Shown one piece after another: positions 28,861 through 36,779 of a DNA stretch of 64,000 bases. The stretch is from assembly GCF_030363035.1 (NCBI RefSeq), contig NZ_JAUCMN010000009.1:62001-126000 (forward strand), read 5' to 3'. This stretch comes from Curtobacterium caseinilyticum. Its GTDB lineage: Bacteria; Actinomycetota; Actinomycetes; Actinomycetales; Microbacteriaceae. Within the stretch, counting starts at the first letter, position 1, and each line of letters opens with the position of its first letter. The position numbers were made by a program, and so were the translations under genes. The notes below the pieces were generated by a model that was not told the DNA's origin, made no database searches, and worked only from the letters and a program-made list of their open reading frames with translations.

Positions 28861-29766
28861 ATGGGTATCGACGTGCGCAACGAGATCCGTGACTTCCTGT
28901 CCTCGCGGCGGGCGCGGCTCACTCCGGACGAGGTCGGCATGCCGTCGTTCGGCGGCGGTGTGCGCCGGGTCCCCGGGCTGCGACGACACGAGGTCGCCAT
29001 GCTCGCCGGCGTGAGCGTCGACTACTACACGCGGCTCGAGCGGGGCTCGCTCAAGGGCGTGTCCGACAGCGTGCTCGAGGGGCTCGCCGCAGCGCTGCAG
29101 CTCGACGAGGACGAGCGCGTGCACCTGTTCGACCTCGCACGGCTGGCGAACGCGGGGGTCAAGGTGATGCACCGGAACGTCCCGACGCGGGTGCGCCCGG
29201 GCGTGCAGCGCCTGCTCGACGCGATCACCGGCGCGCCGGCCTGGGTGCGGAACGAGCGCGGCGACGTCGTCGCGACGAACGAGCTCGGCCGTGCGCTCTA
29301 CGCGCCGATGTTCGCCGGCCCCGGTCGTCCGGTCAACACCGCACGGTTCACCTTCCTCGACCCGGCCGCCCGCGAGTTCTTCCCCGACTGGGCCGCCACC
29401 GCCCGCGAGGCCGTCGCCGTCCTCCGCGCCGCCGCGGTCGCGAATCCGTGCGAGCCCGGACTGGTCACGCTCGTGGGCGAGCTGTCGACGCGGAGCGAGG
29501 AGTTCCGCGGCTGGTGGGCAGCGCACGACGTGCGGGTGCACCGCCGGGGCGGCAAGCGGATCGCGCACCCGATCGTGGGCGAGCTGCAGCTCGACTTCGA
29601 GGCGCTCGAGCTCGTCGCCGACCCGGGCCTGACGATGTTCACCTACTCGGCGGAGCCGGGCAGCGAGTCCGAGCGGTCGCTCGCGCTGCTCGGGACCTGG
29701 GCGGCCACCGAGCGGTCCGAGCGGCTCGCCGCCGTGCGCGCAGGCGAGGTCGAGCAGGACGACTGA
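28861..29766 (+). CDS. XRE-family regulator with MmyB-like ligand domain (paralogue 1)
   Basis: The 301-residue protein has an N-terminal HTH (LSSRRARLTPDEVG ... VPGLRRHEVAMLAGVSVDYYTRLERG, ~10-75). From ~105 on is an MmyB-type ligand-binding domain (RPGVQRLLDAITGAPAWVRN; VVATNELGRALYAPMF; FTFLDPAAREFFPDWAATAR). Such regulators commonly control adjacent oxidoreductase genes. A TACGCT box lies 6 nt before the ATG. It is a clear paralogue of the gene at 47395. It has no divergent oxidoreductase partner, since its upstream neighbour is the CNNM gene. Confidence 0.88.
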   Translation: MGIDVRNEIRDFLSSRRARLTPDEVGMPSFGGGVRRVPGLRRHEVAMLAGVSVDYYTRLERGSLKGVSDSVLEGLAAALQLDEDERVHLFDLARLANAGVKVMHRNVPTRVRPGVQRLLDAITGAPAWVRNERGDVVATNELGRALYAPMFAGPGRPVNTARFTFLDPAAREFFPDWAATAREAVAVLRAAAVANPCEPGLVTLVGELSTRSEEFRGWWAAHDVRVHRRGGKRIAHPIVGELQLDFEALELVADPGLTMFTYSAEPGSESERSLALLGTWAATERSERLAAVRAGEVEQDD

Positions 29767-29783
29767 GCGTCGGCGGCTCGACG

Positions 29784-30038
29784 TCAGGCGGCGGACGGAC
29801 CCGACGGGCGGTCCGTGGTGCCCGCGTCTCCGGAACCGTCGGGGTCGTCACCGCCGAGCGTGTCGACGAGCAGATCGACGCGGAGCCGGTCGATGCGCAG
29901 CTCCTTCTCGGTCGCGGTCAGCCGCAGTACCCGGACCGCGGCGAACACGAGCAGGATGAGCGCGACCACGAGCACGAGCAGCAGCACGACCACCGCCAGG
30001 TAGACGAGGCTGACGACGGCGAATCCCCCGGAGACCAT
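29784..30038 (-). CDS. small single-helix membrane protein (84 aa)
   Basis: One long hydrophobic helix (residues ~6-38) is followed by VRVLRLTATEKELRIDRLRVDLLVD, an amphipathic helix, and a polar D/G/P tail. I do not recognise it. Its start is 39 bp from the divergent gene at 30077. Confidence 0.6.
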   Translation of the reverse strand: MVSGGFAVVSLVYLAVVVLLLVLVVALILLVFAAVRVLRLTATEKELRIDRLRVDLLVDTLGGDDPDGSGDAGTTDRPSGPSAA

Positions 30039-30076
30039 CCTGCGACGCTAGCAGGGACGCTCCGTAAGGTGGCGCG

Positions 30077-30730
30077 GTGACGACGATGCCGACGGACGGG
30101 GACCGAGCGGCGCTCGTGCGCCGACACCGACGTCCGGAACCGTCGTTTGTCCGTGCGGTCGCGAAGGCCCTCGGTGAGGCCCGCACCGTGCGCGAGGTGC
30201 GGCCGGGTCCGGTGTCGTACGTGCCCGCGGACCGGCAGGTCGTCACCGACGGGGCCGCCGATGCCACCTTGCTGACCTTCCCGAGCGTGGACACCGTCGC
30301 CGCGCTCGCACGCCCCGCGGTCGGCGCGGTCGTCGTTCTGGCGCGCGACCCGGACCGGCTCCGGGTCGGATGGCTTGCCGAGTACGCGCCCGAGGTCGTC
30401 GCCGCCGAGGCAGCCACGCTACCCACCCTCGACCAGATCGCCGCCGAGCTGGGAGCGCGGGTCGAGGTCGTCCGCCTACCGGTGCCCTTCACCTGCGTGG
30501 ACGGGTTCGCCGAGGCGTACTACGCCCGCCCCGAACGCCTGCTCGATGCCGGTGCCCGAGCGGCTGACCCTGCCTGGGGCCGCGTCGACGACCTGACCGC
30601 CCGGCGGTCGGTGGCCGCGCTGCGGACGGCGCTCGAGACCGGCGCGTGGGACGACCGGTACGGTCCGCTCCGGCGTCGGCCGACGCTCGACGGTTCCGTG
30701 GTGCTGCTGGTCCGAACCGTGCCCGCGTGA
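30077..30730 (+). CDS. methyltransferase-like protein with a degenerate SAM-binding motif
   Basis: Of 217 residues, the C-terminal half follows the class I methyltransferase pattern of Streptomyces-type enzymes: VEVVRLPVPFTCVDGFAEAYYARPERLLDAGAR and then LETGAWDDRYGPL. The N-terminal half can be laid over the family's VLxVGxGTGSYEPxD motif, but reads VREVRPGPVSYVPADRQV. The glycines that bind S-adenosylmethionine are lost and ~40 N-terminal residues are shorter than usual. It is therefore probably not an active methyltransferase. The start is GTG, with a TAAGGT box 6 nt upstream. Confidence 0.6.
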   Translation: MTTMPTDGDRAALVRRHRRPEPSFVRAVAKALGEARTVREVRPGPVSYVPADRQVVTDGAADATLLTFPSVDTVAALARPAVGAVVVLARDPDRLRVGWLAEYAPEVVAAEAATLPTLDQIAAELGARVEVVRLPVPFTCVDGFAEAYYARPERLLDAGARAADPAWGRVDDLTARRSVAALRTALETGAWDDRYGPLRRRPTLDGSVVLLVRTVPA

Positions 30731-30806
30731 TCGTGGACGGGTAGCGGAATGGTCGTTCCACCCCCTAGCCTGAGTGTTCGTACAAGATCGTTCCAGAGGG
30801 GGACCC

Positions 30807-31190
30807 ATGACCGACCAGTACACGACCGAGACCACGACCACCCGAGCGCGCGGGACCCGAGCGATCCGTCGAGCTGGCGCCGCCCTCGCGGTCGTCGCGC
30901 TCGCGCTCGGCTTCACCACGATCTCCGCAACGGCAGCGCAGGCGTACGTCCCGGCCTGTGTCGCGTTGAGCGGCAACACTCCGTACATCTCGCAGGCGGG
31001 CATCGTGACCCAGACCGGCCTCGTCTACGTGAAGAACAACTGCCAGGCGACACTGCGGATCAAGGTCGACGTGCAGTACGGCTTCGACTCGCCGTGCAGG
31101 ACCATCGCGAAGGGGCAGAAGATCGGCGTCCCGTACACCTCCTACCCGGGCCTGGCGTACGCGACGGCGCGTGGCGTCTACACCTGCTGA
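30807..31190 (+). CDS. small secreted four-cysteine protein, possibly tendamistat-like
   Basis: The 127-residue precursor has a basic N-region (RAIRRAG), a hydrophobic core and an AQA|Y cleavage site near residue 46, giving a mature protein of ~81 residues with four cysteines (mature C5, C33, C51, C81). The stretch NNCQATLRIKVDVQYGFDSP, then C, then TIAKGQKIGV resembles the alpha-amylase inhibitor tendamistat (NGC..TVTVKV....G..C.. ..PGQ). The C2-C3 spacing of 18 is identical, but the WRY inhibitory triad is absent. The identity is a hypothesis. A TAGCCT box lies ~35 nt upstream and AGAGGGGG gives the ribosome site. Confidence 0.75.
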   Translation: MTDQYTTETTTTRARGTRAIRRAGAALAVVALALGFTTISATAAQAYVPACVALSGNTPYISQAGIVTQTGLVYVKNNCQATLRIKVDVQYGFDSPCRTIAKGQKIGVPYTSYPGLAYATARGVYTC

Positions 31191-31209
31191 CGCGACCGGA
31201 AGCCGCGAG

Positions 31210-31241
31210 GGGCGTGTCCTGGGGTCTCCCGGGGCACGCCC
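31210..31241 (+). terminator. hairpin after the secreted protein gene
   Basis: The stem GGGCGTG (31210-31216)/CACGCCC (31235-31241) has an inner CCTGGGG...CCCGGGG part, followed by a short pyrimidine run (TTCGTCTCGTC). It lies 20 nt after the stop of the preceding gene. Confidence 0.55.
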
Positions 31242-31282
31242 TTCGTCTCGTCCGGGTTGACACGCCGTCGTAGGCTGGAGCC

Positions 31283-31333
31283 GTGAGTCAGCAGGAGGTG
31301 GTCGGCGCGCAGAGCGCCGGCATCAGGGCGTGA
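31283..31333 (+). CDS. possible 16-codon leader ORF ahead of the FBP-domain gene
   Basis: GTG at 31283 opens a 16-codon frame (MSQQEVVGAQSAGIRA) ending at TGA 31331. A TAGGCT box (31271-31276) lies 6 nt before it, the same spacing as leaderless genes here, so the transcript would begin with this ORF. Between it and the FBP gene (31441) are GC hairpins (GTGCCGTCCGGCAC at 31335-31348). Expression is not shown. Confidence 0.35.
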   Translation: MSQQEVVGAQSAGIRA

Positions 31334-31440
31334 CGCCCCCAGCTGTGCCGTCCGGCACGGCCGCGTTCGTCGAACCCTGACCACATCTCCGCCCGTGCGG
31401 CGCGTCTCCGCGCCCGGGCCCTCTCGAGAGCGACCACACC

Positions 31441-31923
31441 GTGCTGCCCATCAGCGAGAAGACCATCCGATCATCGTTCGTCAACGCCTCCCGCAAGGAA
31501 GTGACGGACCTGACGCTGCCCACCGACCTCGAGACGCTGGACTGGGAGTCGATCGACTTCCTCGGCTGGCGGGACCCGAAGACCGCGCGCCGCGCCTACG
31601 TCGTGGTCCCGACGCTCGAGGGCGACCTCGTCGGGATCCTGTTCCGGCAGGCCGAGGCATCGCCGCGTGCACGGGCACAGTGCTCGTGGTGCCAGGACGT
31701 CAAGCTGCCGAACGACGTGGTGTTCTACGCCGCCAAGCGCTCGGGGAAGGCCGGTCGGAACGGCAACACCGTCGGCACCCTCGTCTGCCAGGACTTCCAG
31801 TGCTCCCGGAACGTCCGGCGCCCGGTCCCCCCGGCGTACGAGGGCTACGACGTCGAGGCCGCCCGGCTGCGTCGGATCGAGGACCTGCAGCTGCGGGTCG
31901 CGTCCTTCGCCGCCGAGCTCTGA
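31441..31923 (+). CDS. FBP-domain (elongation factor G-binding, FusB-like) protein
   Basis: The 160-residue protein has the N-terminal helical region (ISEKTIRSSFVNASRKEV; LDWESIDFLGWRDPK) and the C-terminal treble-clef zinc finger: CSWCQD and, later, CQDFQCSRNVRRP. FusB/FBP proteins bind EF-G and free stalled ribosome complexes; plasmid versions give fusidic acid resistance, while chromosomal actinobacterial ones are of unknown role. The start is GTG. The leader region with a possible upstream ORF suggests regulation by attenuation. Confidence 0.88.
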   Translation: MLPISEKTIRSSFVNASRKEVTDLTLPTDLETLDWESIDFLGWRDPKTARRAYVVVPTLEGDLVGILFRQAEASPRARAQCSWCQDVKLPNDVVFYAAKRSGKAGRNGNTVGTLVCQDFQCSRNVRRPVPPAYEGYDVEAARLRRIEDLQLRVASFAAEL

Positions 31924-31931
31924 CACCCGCC

Positions 31932-31976
31932 AGTCCCGCCGGTCCCGCCGGTCCCGCCGGTCCCGCCGGTCCCGCG
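31932..31976. repeat. 9-bp minisatellite
   Basis: About five units of GTCCCGCCG directly follow the FBP gene stop codon. The run ends just before the long palindrome at 31986. Confidence 0.8.
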
Positions 31977-31985
31977 TGTCCCGCA

Positions 31986-32049
31986 AAACGCAACGTTGGC
32001 GGTTGCTCGCAGCGCTGTACCGCTGCGAGCAGCCGCCGAGGTTGCGTTT
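31986..32049. repeat. 64-bp intergenic palindrome, family H copy 2
   Basis: A 29-bp stem: left arm 31986-32014, loop CTGTAC, right arm 32021-32049. It has three non-Watson-Crick positions, two of which are G-U wobbles in RNA. The ends AAACGCAAC and the inner arm TGCTCGCAGCG match the copy at 6038-6101. It lies between the FBP gene and the UraD-UraH gene, about 35 bp before the latter's -10 box. Confidence 0.8.
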
Positions 32050-32097
32050 CGCGAAGGGGAAACGCCGGCGTAACGCGGGGTCCCTAGGGTGTGGCGG

Positions 32098-32895
32098 GTG
32101 GACCTCCGCGACTTCGACTCCGCCCCCGCCGACGACGCCCGACGGACCGCCCTGCACTGGGCAGCGGTGCCGGTCTGGGCCGACGCCCTGGTCGCTGCCC
32201 GACCGTTCCGCACCGTGCCCGCCCTGGTCGCCGCGGCGACCGAGGCCGCAGCGGAGTGGACCGCGGCGGACCTCGACACCGCCCTCGCAGAGCACCCGCG
32301 CATCGGCGAGCGCACCACCGAGGCGTCGTCGGCCCGCGAGCAGGGTGCGATGGCCACCGCCGACGACCGCGTCGCAGCGGCGATCGCCCGCGGGAACGCC
32401 GCGTACGAGGACCGGTTCGGCCGGGTGTTCCTCGTGCGAGCCGCCGGCCGGACGCCCGAGGAGCTCCTCGCCGAGCTCGAGCGGCGGCTCGCGGGGGACC
32501 CGGAGACCGAGGTCGCCGAGGCCACGGCGGCCCTCGCCGACATCGCCGTGCACCGGATCCGCGCGACCTTCGGCGTCCCGCACCTGACCACGCACGTGCT
32601 CGACGCCCGCACCGGCACCCCGGCCGCGGGCATCGTGCTGACGCTGCGCACCACCGACGGCGAGGTCCTGGCCACGGGAGAGACCGACGCGGACGGTCGC
32701 GCCGGACTCGGCCCCGACGTGCTGCCCCGCGGCGACCTGGAGCTCCGGTTCGACACCGGCGCCCACCACCGCGCCGCCGGGGTCCCGACGTTCCACCCGT
32801 ACGTCGTCGTGGCGTTCACGGTGACCGGGACCGACCACCTGCACGTGCCGCTGCTGCTCAGCCCCTTCGCCCACAGCACCTACCGCGGCAGCTGA
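32098..32895 (+). CDS. fused OHCU decarboxylase (UraD) - hydroxyisourate hydrolase (UraH)
   Basis: This bifunctional enzyme carries the two steps after urate oxidase: 5-hydroxyisourate to OHCU (UraH) and OHCU to S-allantoin (UraD). Residues ~1-155 are UraD (RPF, HPRIGE with catalytic His and Glu, SAREQ, YEDRFGRVFLVRAAGRT). Residues ~160-265 are the transthyretin-like UraH: LTTHVLDARTGTPAAGIVL, HPYVVVAF, and the C-terminal YRGS. GTG at 32098 is chosen because TAGGGT lies 7 nt before it; GTG 32089 would overlap that box. The gene order places a purine permease convergently downstream. Confidence 0.92.
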   Translation: MDLRDFDSAPADDARRTALHWAAVPVWADALVAARPFRTVPALVAAATEAAAEWTAADLDTALAEHPRIGERTTEASSAREQGAMATADDRVAAAIARGNAAYEDRFGRVFLVRAAGRTPEELLAELERRLAGDPETEVAEATAALADIAVHRIRATFGVPHLTTHVLDARTGTPAAGIVLTLRTTDGEVLATGETDADGRAGLGPDVLPRGDLELRFDTGAHHRAAGVPTFHPYVVVAFTVTGTDHLHVPLLLSPFAHSTYRGS

Positions 32896-32905
32896 GCGCC
32901 CGGCC

Positions 32906-32940
32906 GCGCCGCGCCGCGCCGCGCCGCGCCGCGCCGCGCC
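32906..32940. repeat. 5-bp tandem repeat (GCCGC)
   Basis: About seven GCCGC units lie directly after the UraD-UraH stop. They probably arose by slippage. Confidence 0.75.
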
Positions 32941-33010
32941 CGAGTCTCGCGTGAGCGGACAGTTTCGCGGCATCACGGGCGCGAAACCGTCCGCCCAGCC
33001 GAGTCTCGCG
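32940..33010. repeat. hairpin flanked by 12-bp direct repeats
   Basis: The hairpin has 15-bp arms (32955-32969 GCGGACAGTTTCGCG and 32980-32994) with one mismatch and a 10-nt loop. It is flanked on both sides by the direct repeat CCGAGTCTCGCG (32940-32951 and 32999-33010), as a target duplication of a small mobile element would be. It sits between two convergent genes. No T-tract. Confidence 0.7.
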
Positions 33011-33061
33011 GGCGCGGCGGGCGCGGCGAGCCCGGCGAGCCCGGCGGGCGGCGGCGACCGA

Positions 33062-34459
33062 TCAGCCGCGGCCGTCCCCGACGGGCACGACCGGCGCAGC
33101 CGAGCGCACGGCGTCGTACGACCCGACCACGGGGTCGTCGCCGTACCGCTCGCGGACCCCTCGTGACCCGAGCAGCAGGTTGAGCAGGATCGCCGCGACC
33201 GCTCCGGACGAGATGCCCGAGTCGAACACGAGCGTGAACCACGTCGGGAACGCCCCGTAGACCTCCGGCGCCACGGTCGGCAGCAGCGCGATCCCGAGCG
33301 GGAGCGCCACGACGAGCACGTTCCGGTTGTCGAACCGCACCGTGGACAGCGTGCGGATGCCGCTCGCCGCGACCATGCCGAACAGGGCGACCCCGGCCCC
33401 GCCGAGCACCGCGTGCGGCACCGCCTCGACGACGGCAGCGACCTTCGGCACGAGGCCGAGCACGACGAGGATCCCGCCGGCGGCCGTCGCGACCCAGCGG
33501 GAACGCACGCCGGTCAGCGCCACCAGCCCGACGTTCTGCGCGAACGCCGTGTAGGGGAAGGTGTTGAAGACGCCGCCGACGACCGTGCCGAGTCCGTCCG
33601 CACGCAGCCCGTCGGCGAGGGTCCGCTTCGACACCGGACGACCGACGACCTGTCCGACGGCCACCATGTCGCCCGTGGTCTCGGTCATGATGACGAGCCC
33701 GACGACGAGCATCGACACGATCGACGCCGGGTCGAAGGTCGGCAGCCCGAAGTGGAACGGCGTGACGACCGCGAACCAGGCCGCGTCGCCGATGCCCGAA
33801 CCGTCGACCATGCCGGGGACGACGAGCGCGGCGACGGTGCCGAGCACGAGCCCGAGCAGCACCGACACCCGTGCGAGGCCGCGCGGCGCGAACCGCTCGA
33901 CGAGCACGATCGCCAGCAGGACCCCGGCGGCGAAGGCCACGTGGACCGGGTCCGCCGCGCCGTCCTCGCCTCCGTCCGTGATCCACCCGGCGGCGACGCT
34001 CATCAGCGAGACGCCGATGATCGTGATCACCGTGCCGGTCACGATCGGCGGGAACAGCCGGACGAGCTGCGAGAACCACGGCGCGACGAGCACCATGAAC
34101 ACCCCGCAGGCGATGGTCGCCCCGTAGACGGCGGTGATGCCGTGTGCCGTCCCGATCGCGATCATCGGACCCACGGCCGCGAAGGTCACGCCCTGCACGA
34201 GCGGCAGCCGGACCCCGAAGCGCCAGAAGCCGACGGACTGCACGATCGTCGCGAGTCCGGCGACGAACAGGTCGGCGCTGATGAGGAACGCCAGGTCGGC
34301 CCGGTCGAAGCCCAGCGCGCCGCCGACGATGAGCGGTACGGCGACCGCGCCCGCGTACATCGCCAGGACGTGCTGCAGGCCGAGCGGCAGCAGACGCGCG
34401 AGCGGCGGGACGGTGTCGACGCCGTCGGTGTGCTCGGTGGTGGTCCTCGTGCTGGTCAT
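33062..34459 (-). CDS. NCS2-family purine permease (xanthine/uric-acid type)
   Basis: The protein has 465 residues and about 13-14 helices. NCS2 landmarks: VQGVTFAAVGPM (helix 3), MTETTGDMVAVGQVVGRPV with the substrate-contact Glu in helix 8, and FAQNVGLVALTGVRSRWV with the Gln-Asn pair in helix 10. The QN pair is found in xanthine/uric-acid carriers. Transport is proton- or sodium-coupled. The ATG at 34459 has a strong GAGGGG site; a GTG at 34492 is rejected. Minus-strand -10 box TAGCGT lies at 34502-34497. Its pairing with UraD-UraH fits urate uptake. Confidence 0.9.
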   Translation of the reverse strand: MTSTRTTTEHTDGVDTVPPLARLLPLGLQHVLAMYAGAVAVPLIVGGALGFDRADLAFLISADLFVAGLATIVQSVGFWRFGVRLPLVQGVTFAAVGPMIAIGTAHGITAVYGATIACGVFMVLVAPWFSQLVRLFPPIVTGTVITIIGVSLMSVAAGWITDGGEDGAADPVHVAFAAGVLLAIVLVERFAPRGLARVSVLLGLVLGTVAALVVPGMVDGSGIGDAAWFAVVTPFHFGLPTFDPASIVSMLVVGLVIMTETTGDMVAVGQVVGRPVSKRTLADGLRADGLGTVVGGVFNTFPYTAFAQNVGLVALTGVRSRWVATAAGGILVVLGLVPKVAAVVEAVPHAVLGGAGVALFGMVAASGIRTLSTVRFDNRNVLVVALPLGIALLPTVAPEVYGAFPTWFTLVFDSGISSGAVAAILLNLLLGSRGVRERYGDDPVVGSYDAVRSAAPVVPVGDGRG

Positions 34460-34562
34460 GTGCGTCCCCTCGGCGTCGCGGTCACCTGTCACGACGACGC
34501 TAGGGAGCCCCTGTTTCCGCGCGGTGACGACCGCGGGTCGCGCGCATCACGCACCGCCCGTC

Positions 34563-34578
34563 CGGAACGGACGTTCCG
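34563..34578. promoter_or_regulatory. 16-bp dyad upstream of the purine permease
   Basis: CGGAACG (34563-34569) and CGTTCCG (34572-34578) are perfect inverted repeats around GA. The dyad lies ~60 bp upstream of the permease -10 box, between it and the terminator of the upstream gene. A purine-responsive repressor could bind here; no regulator is adjacent. Confidence 0.4.
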
Positions 34579-34596
34579 TCCGCGTCGTGACCCGCG

Positions 34597-34644
34597 GACG
34601 GACGGGAGGCGCGGTGCCGTCCGGCACCGCGCCTCCCGTCCGTC
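34597..34644 (-). terminator. 22-bp perfect hairpin, GGAGGC family
   Basis: The stem is identical base for base to the one at 22813-22860; only the loop differs (GTCC). Arms are 34597-34618 and 34623-34644. It lies 11 bp beyond the stop of the aldo/keto reductase gene. Confidence 0.8.
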
Positions 34645-34655
34645 TCCTGGGCGCG

Positions 34656-35642
<987 letters not shown>

Positions 35643-35737
35643 GGTGCCGGTCTACTCCTGTCGGCCGCTCGCCAGGGAGGTACCACCGCGGCTACGCTGA
35701 CCGGACGGACAGGTGTCCGGGACGGAAGGGGAACGTC

Positions 35738-35971
35738 ATGACCGTGGTCTGGATCGTCATCGGGGTCGTCGTGCTCGTCGCCGCGGTGCTCGTGGTCCTC
35801 GAGGTGCAGAACGTCCGCCGCCGCAGGGCCCTGTCGCACCTGGGACCCGTCGACCCCCGGGTCGGGGAGCGCGCGATGTCCGAGGCGTCGGCAGCGCACT
35901 CCGTGATCGAGGGCCAGGCGAAGTCCGCGCACCCGGGCATCAGCGGCGCGGGCGGTGGCCCGCTCGCCTGA
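35738..35971 (+). CDS. small single-helix membrane protein (77 aa)
   Basis: An N-terminal helix (VVWIVIGVVVLVAAVLVVLE) is followed by a basic RRRR stop and a polar tail. Unrecognised. A TACGCT box lies near 35693-35698 and a GGAAGGGGA ribosome site precedes the ATG. It is divergent from the aldo/keto reductase. Confidence 0.6.
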   Translation: MTVVWIVIGVVVLVAAVLVVLEVQNVRRRRALSHLGPVDPRVGERAMSEASAAHSVIEGQAKSAHPGISGAGGGPLA

Positions 35972-36091
35972 GCTGCCTCGATCGACACCGTTGCAGGTTC
36001 CGCTGCACGGTGTTGCACTCGGCACCGCGCGCGCTCGTGCGGTTCCTCCAACGCGCTCGACCGTGTGCCCGGGCACTGGTGTGATCGGCAC

Positions 36092-36640
36092 GTGAACCTG
36101 TACCTGCGGCTCCTCCTGCTCGCCCTGCGTGTCCGGCTCGCCGCCGTCCGACCGGGGCGCCGGCCGTCACTGTGGGACGAGGCCCGCACGCCGTTCCGCG
36201 TGGTGCCGACGGACCTCGACCCGCTGCGGCACGTCAACAACGGCAAGTACCTGTCGATGCTCGACCTCGGCCGGTACGACCTGCTCGCCCGGTCCGGCTT
36301 CTGGCAGGAGGCCTCGCGGCGCGGCTGGTACGCCGTCGTGGCTGCGCAGACCATCACGTACAAGCGCTCCCTGACGCTCGGGCAGCGCTTCACCCTCGTG
36401 ACGAAGGTGCTCGGGACCGACGAGCGGGCGGTGTACATCGAGCAGACGTTCGTGCGGCAGGGGGCGGTGGTGGCGCGGGCGGTCGTGCAGGCGCGGTTCC
36501 TCCAGCGCGAGGGCGGGTCGGTGACGCCGGACGAGATCCTGGCCGCGACGGGCGGGGCGCCGCGGGACCTCACGCTGCCGAGTTGGGTGCACGCGTGGGC
36601 GGACGCGGTGCGGATCAGCAGTAACGGCGGGGTGCGCTGA
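36092..36640 (+). CDS. acyl-CoA thioesterase-like hotdog protein
   Basis: A 182-residue 4HBT-like protein. The hotdog core starts with FRVVPTDLDPLRHVNNGKYLSMLDLGRYDLL, with the DLD and HVNNxxY pattern of 4-hydroxybenzoyl-CoA thioesterases. ITYKRSLTLGQRF and EQTFVRQGAVVARAVVQARF are the later strands. An N-terminal hydrophobic stretch (LYLRLLLLALRVRLA) may tether it to the membrane. GTG 36092 is chosen over the longer 36065 frame, since a TGTGAT box lies 6 nt upstream. Confidence 0.82.
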   Translation: MNLYLRLLLLALRVRLAAVRPGRRPSLWDEARTPFRVVPTDLDPLRHVNNGKYLSMLDLGRYDLLARSGFWQEASRRGWYAVVAAQTITYKRSLTLGQRFTLVTKVLGTDERAVYIEQTFVRQGAVVARAVVQARFLQREGGSVTPDEILAATGGAPRDLTLPSWVHAWADAVRISSNGGVR

Positions 36641-36720
36641 CCCGACGGGTGGCGGCCGGCCGGCCGGACAGGACGCGGCGGCGACCGGCCGGACGGGACG
36701 CGGCGGCGACCGACCGGCCA
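36640..36720. repeat. GC-rich degenerate tandem repeat
   Basis: Units of the type GGACGCGGCGGCGACCGGCC lie between the thioesterase and the flavoprotein gene. There is no coding or promoter signal inside it. Confidence 0.5.
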
Positions 36721-36779
36721 GCGGAACGTCCTCCGCTCGGGCGATGGCCGTGGCTCGGACGAGGCGTAGAACAGGTCTC

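Noticed and set aside
30807-31190. Calling the four-cysteine protein an amylase inhibitor outright
   Set aside because: Only the spacing of two cysteines and a short strand pattern match, and the WRY triad is missing. Left as a hypothesis.
36744-36779. ATG start 36 bp upstream for the FAD oxidoreductase
   Set aside because: The GTG at 36780 has a -10-like box at leaderless spacing, and the shorter leader fits a Tat-type signal better. Kept as a possible alternative.
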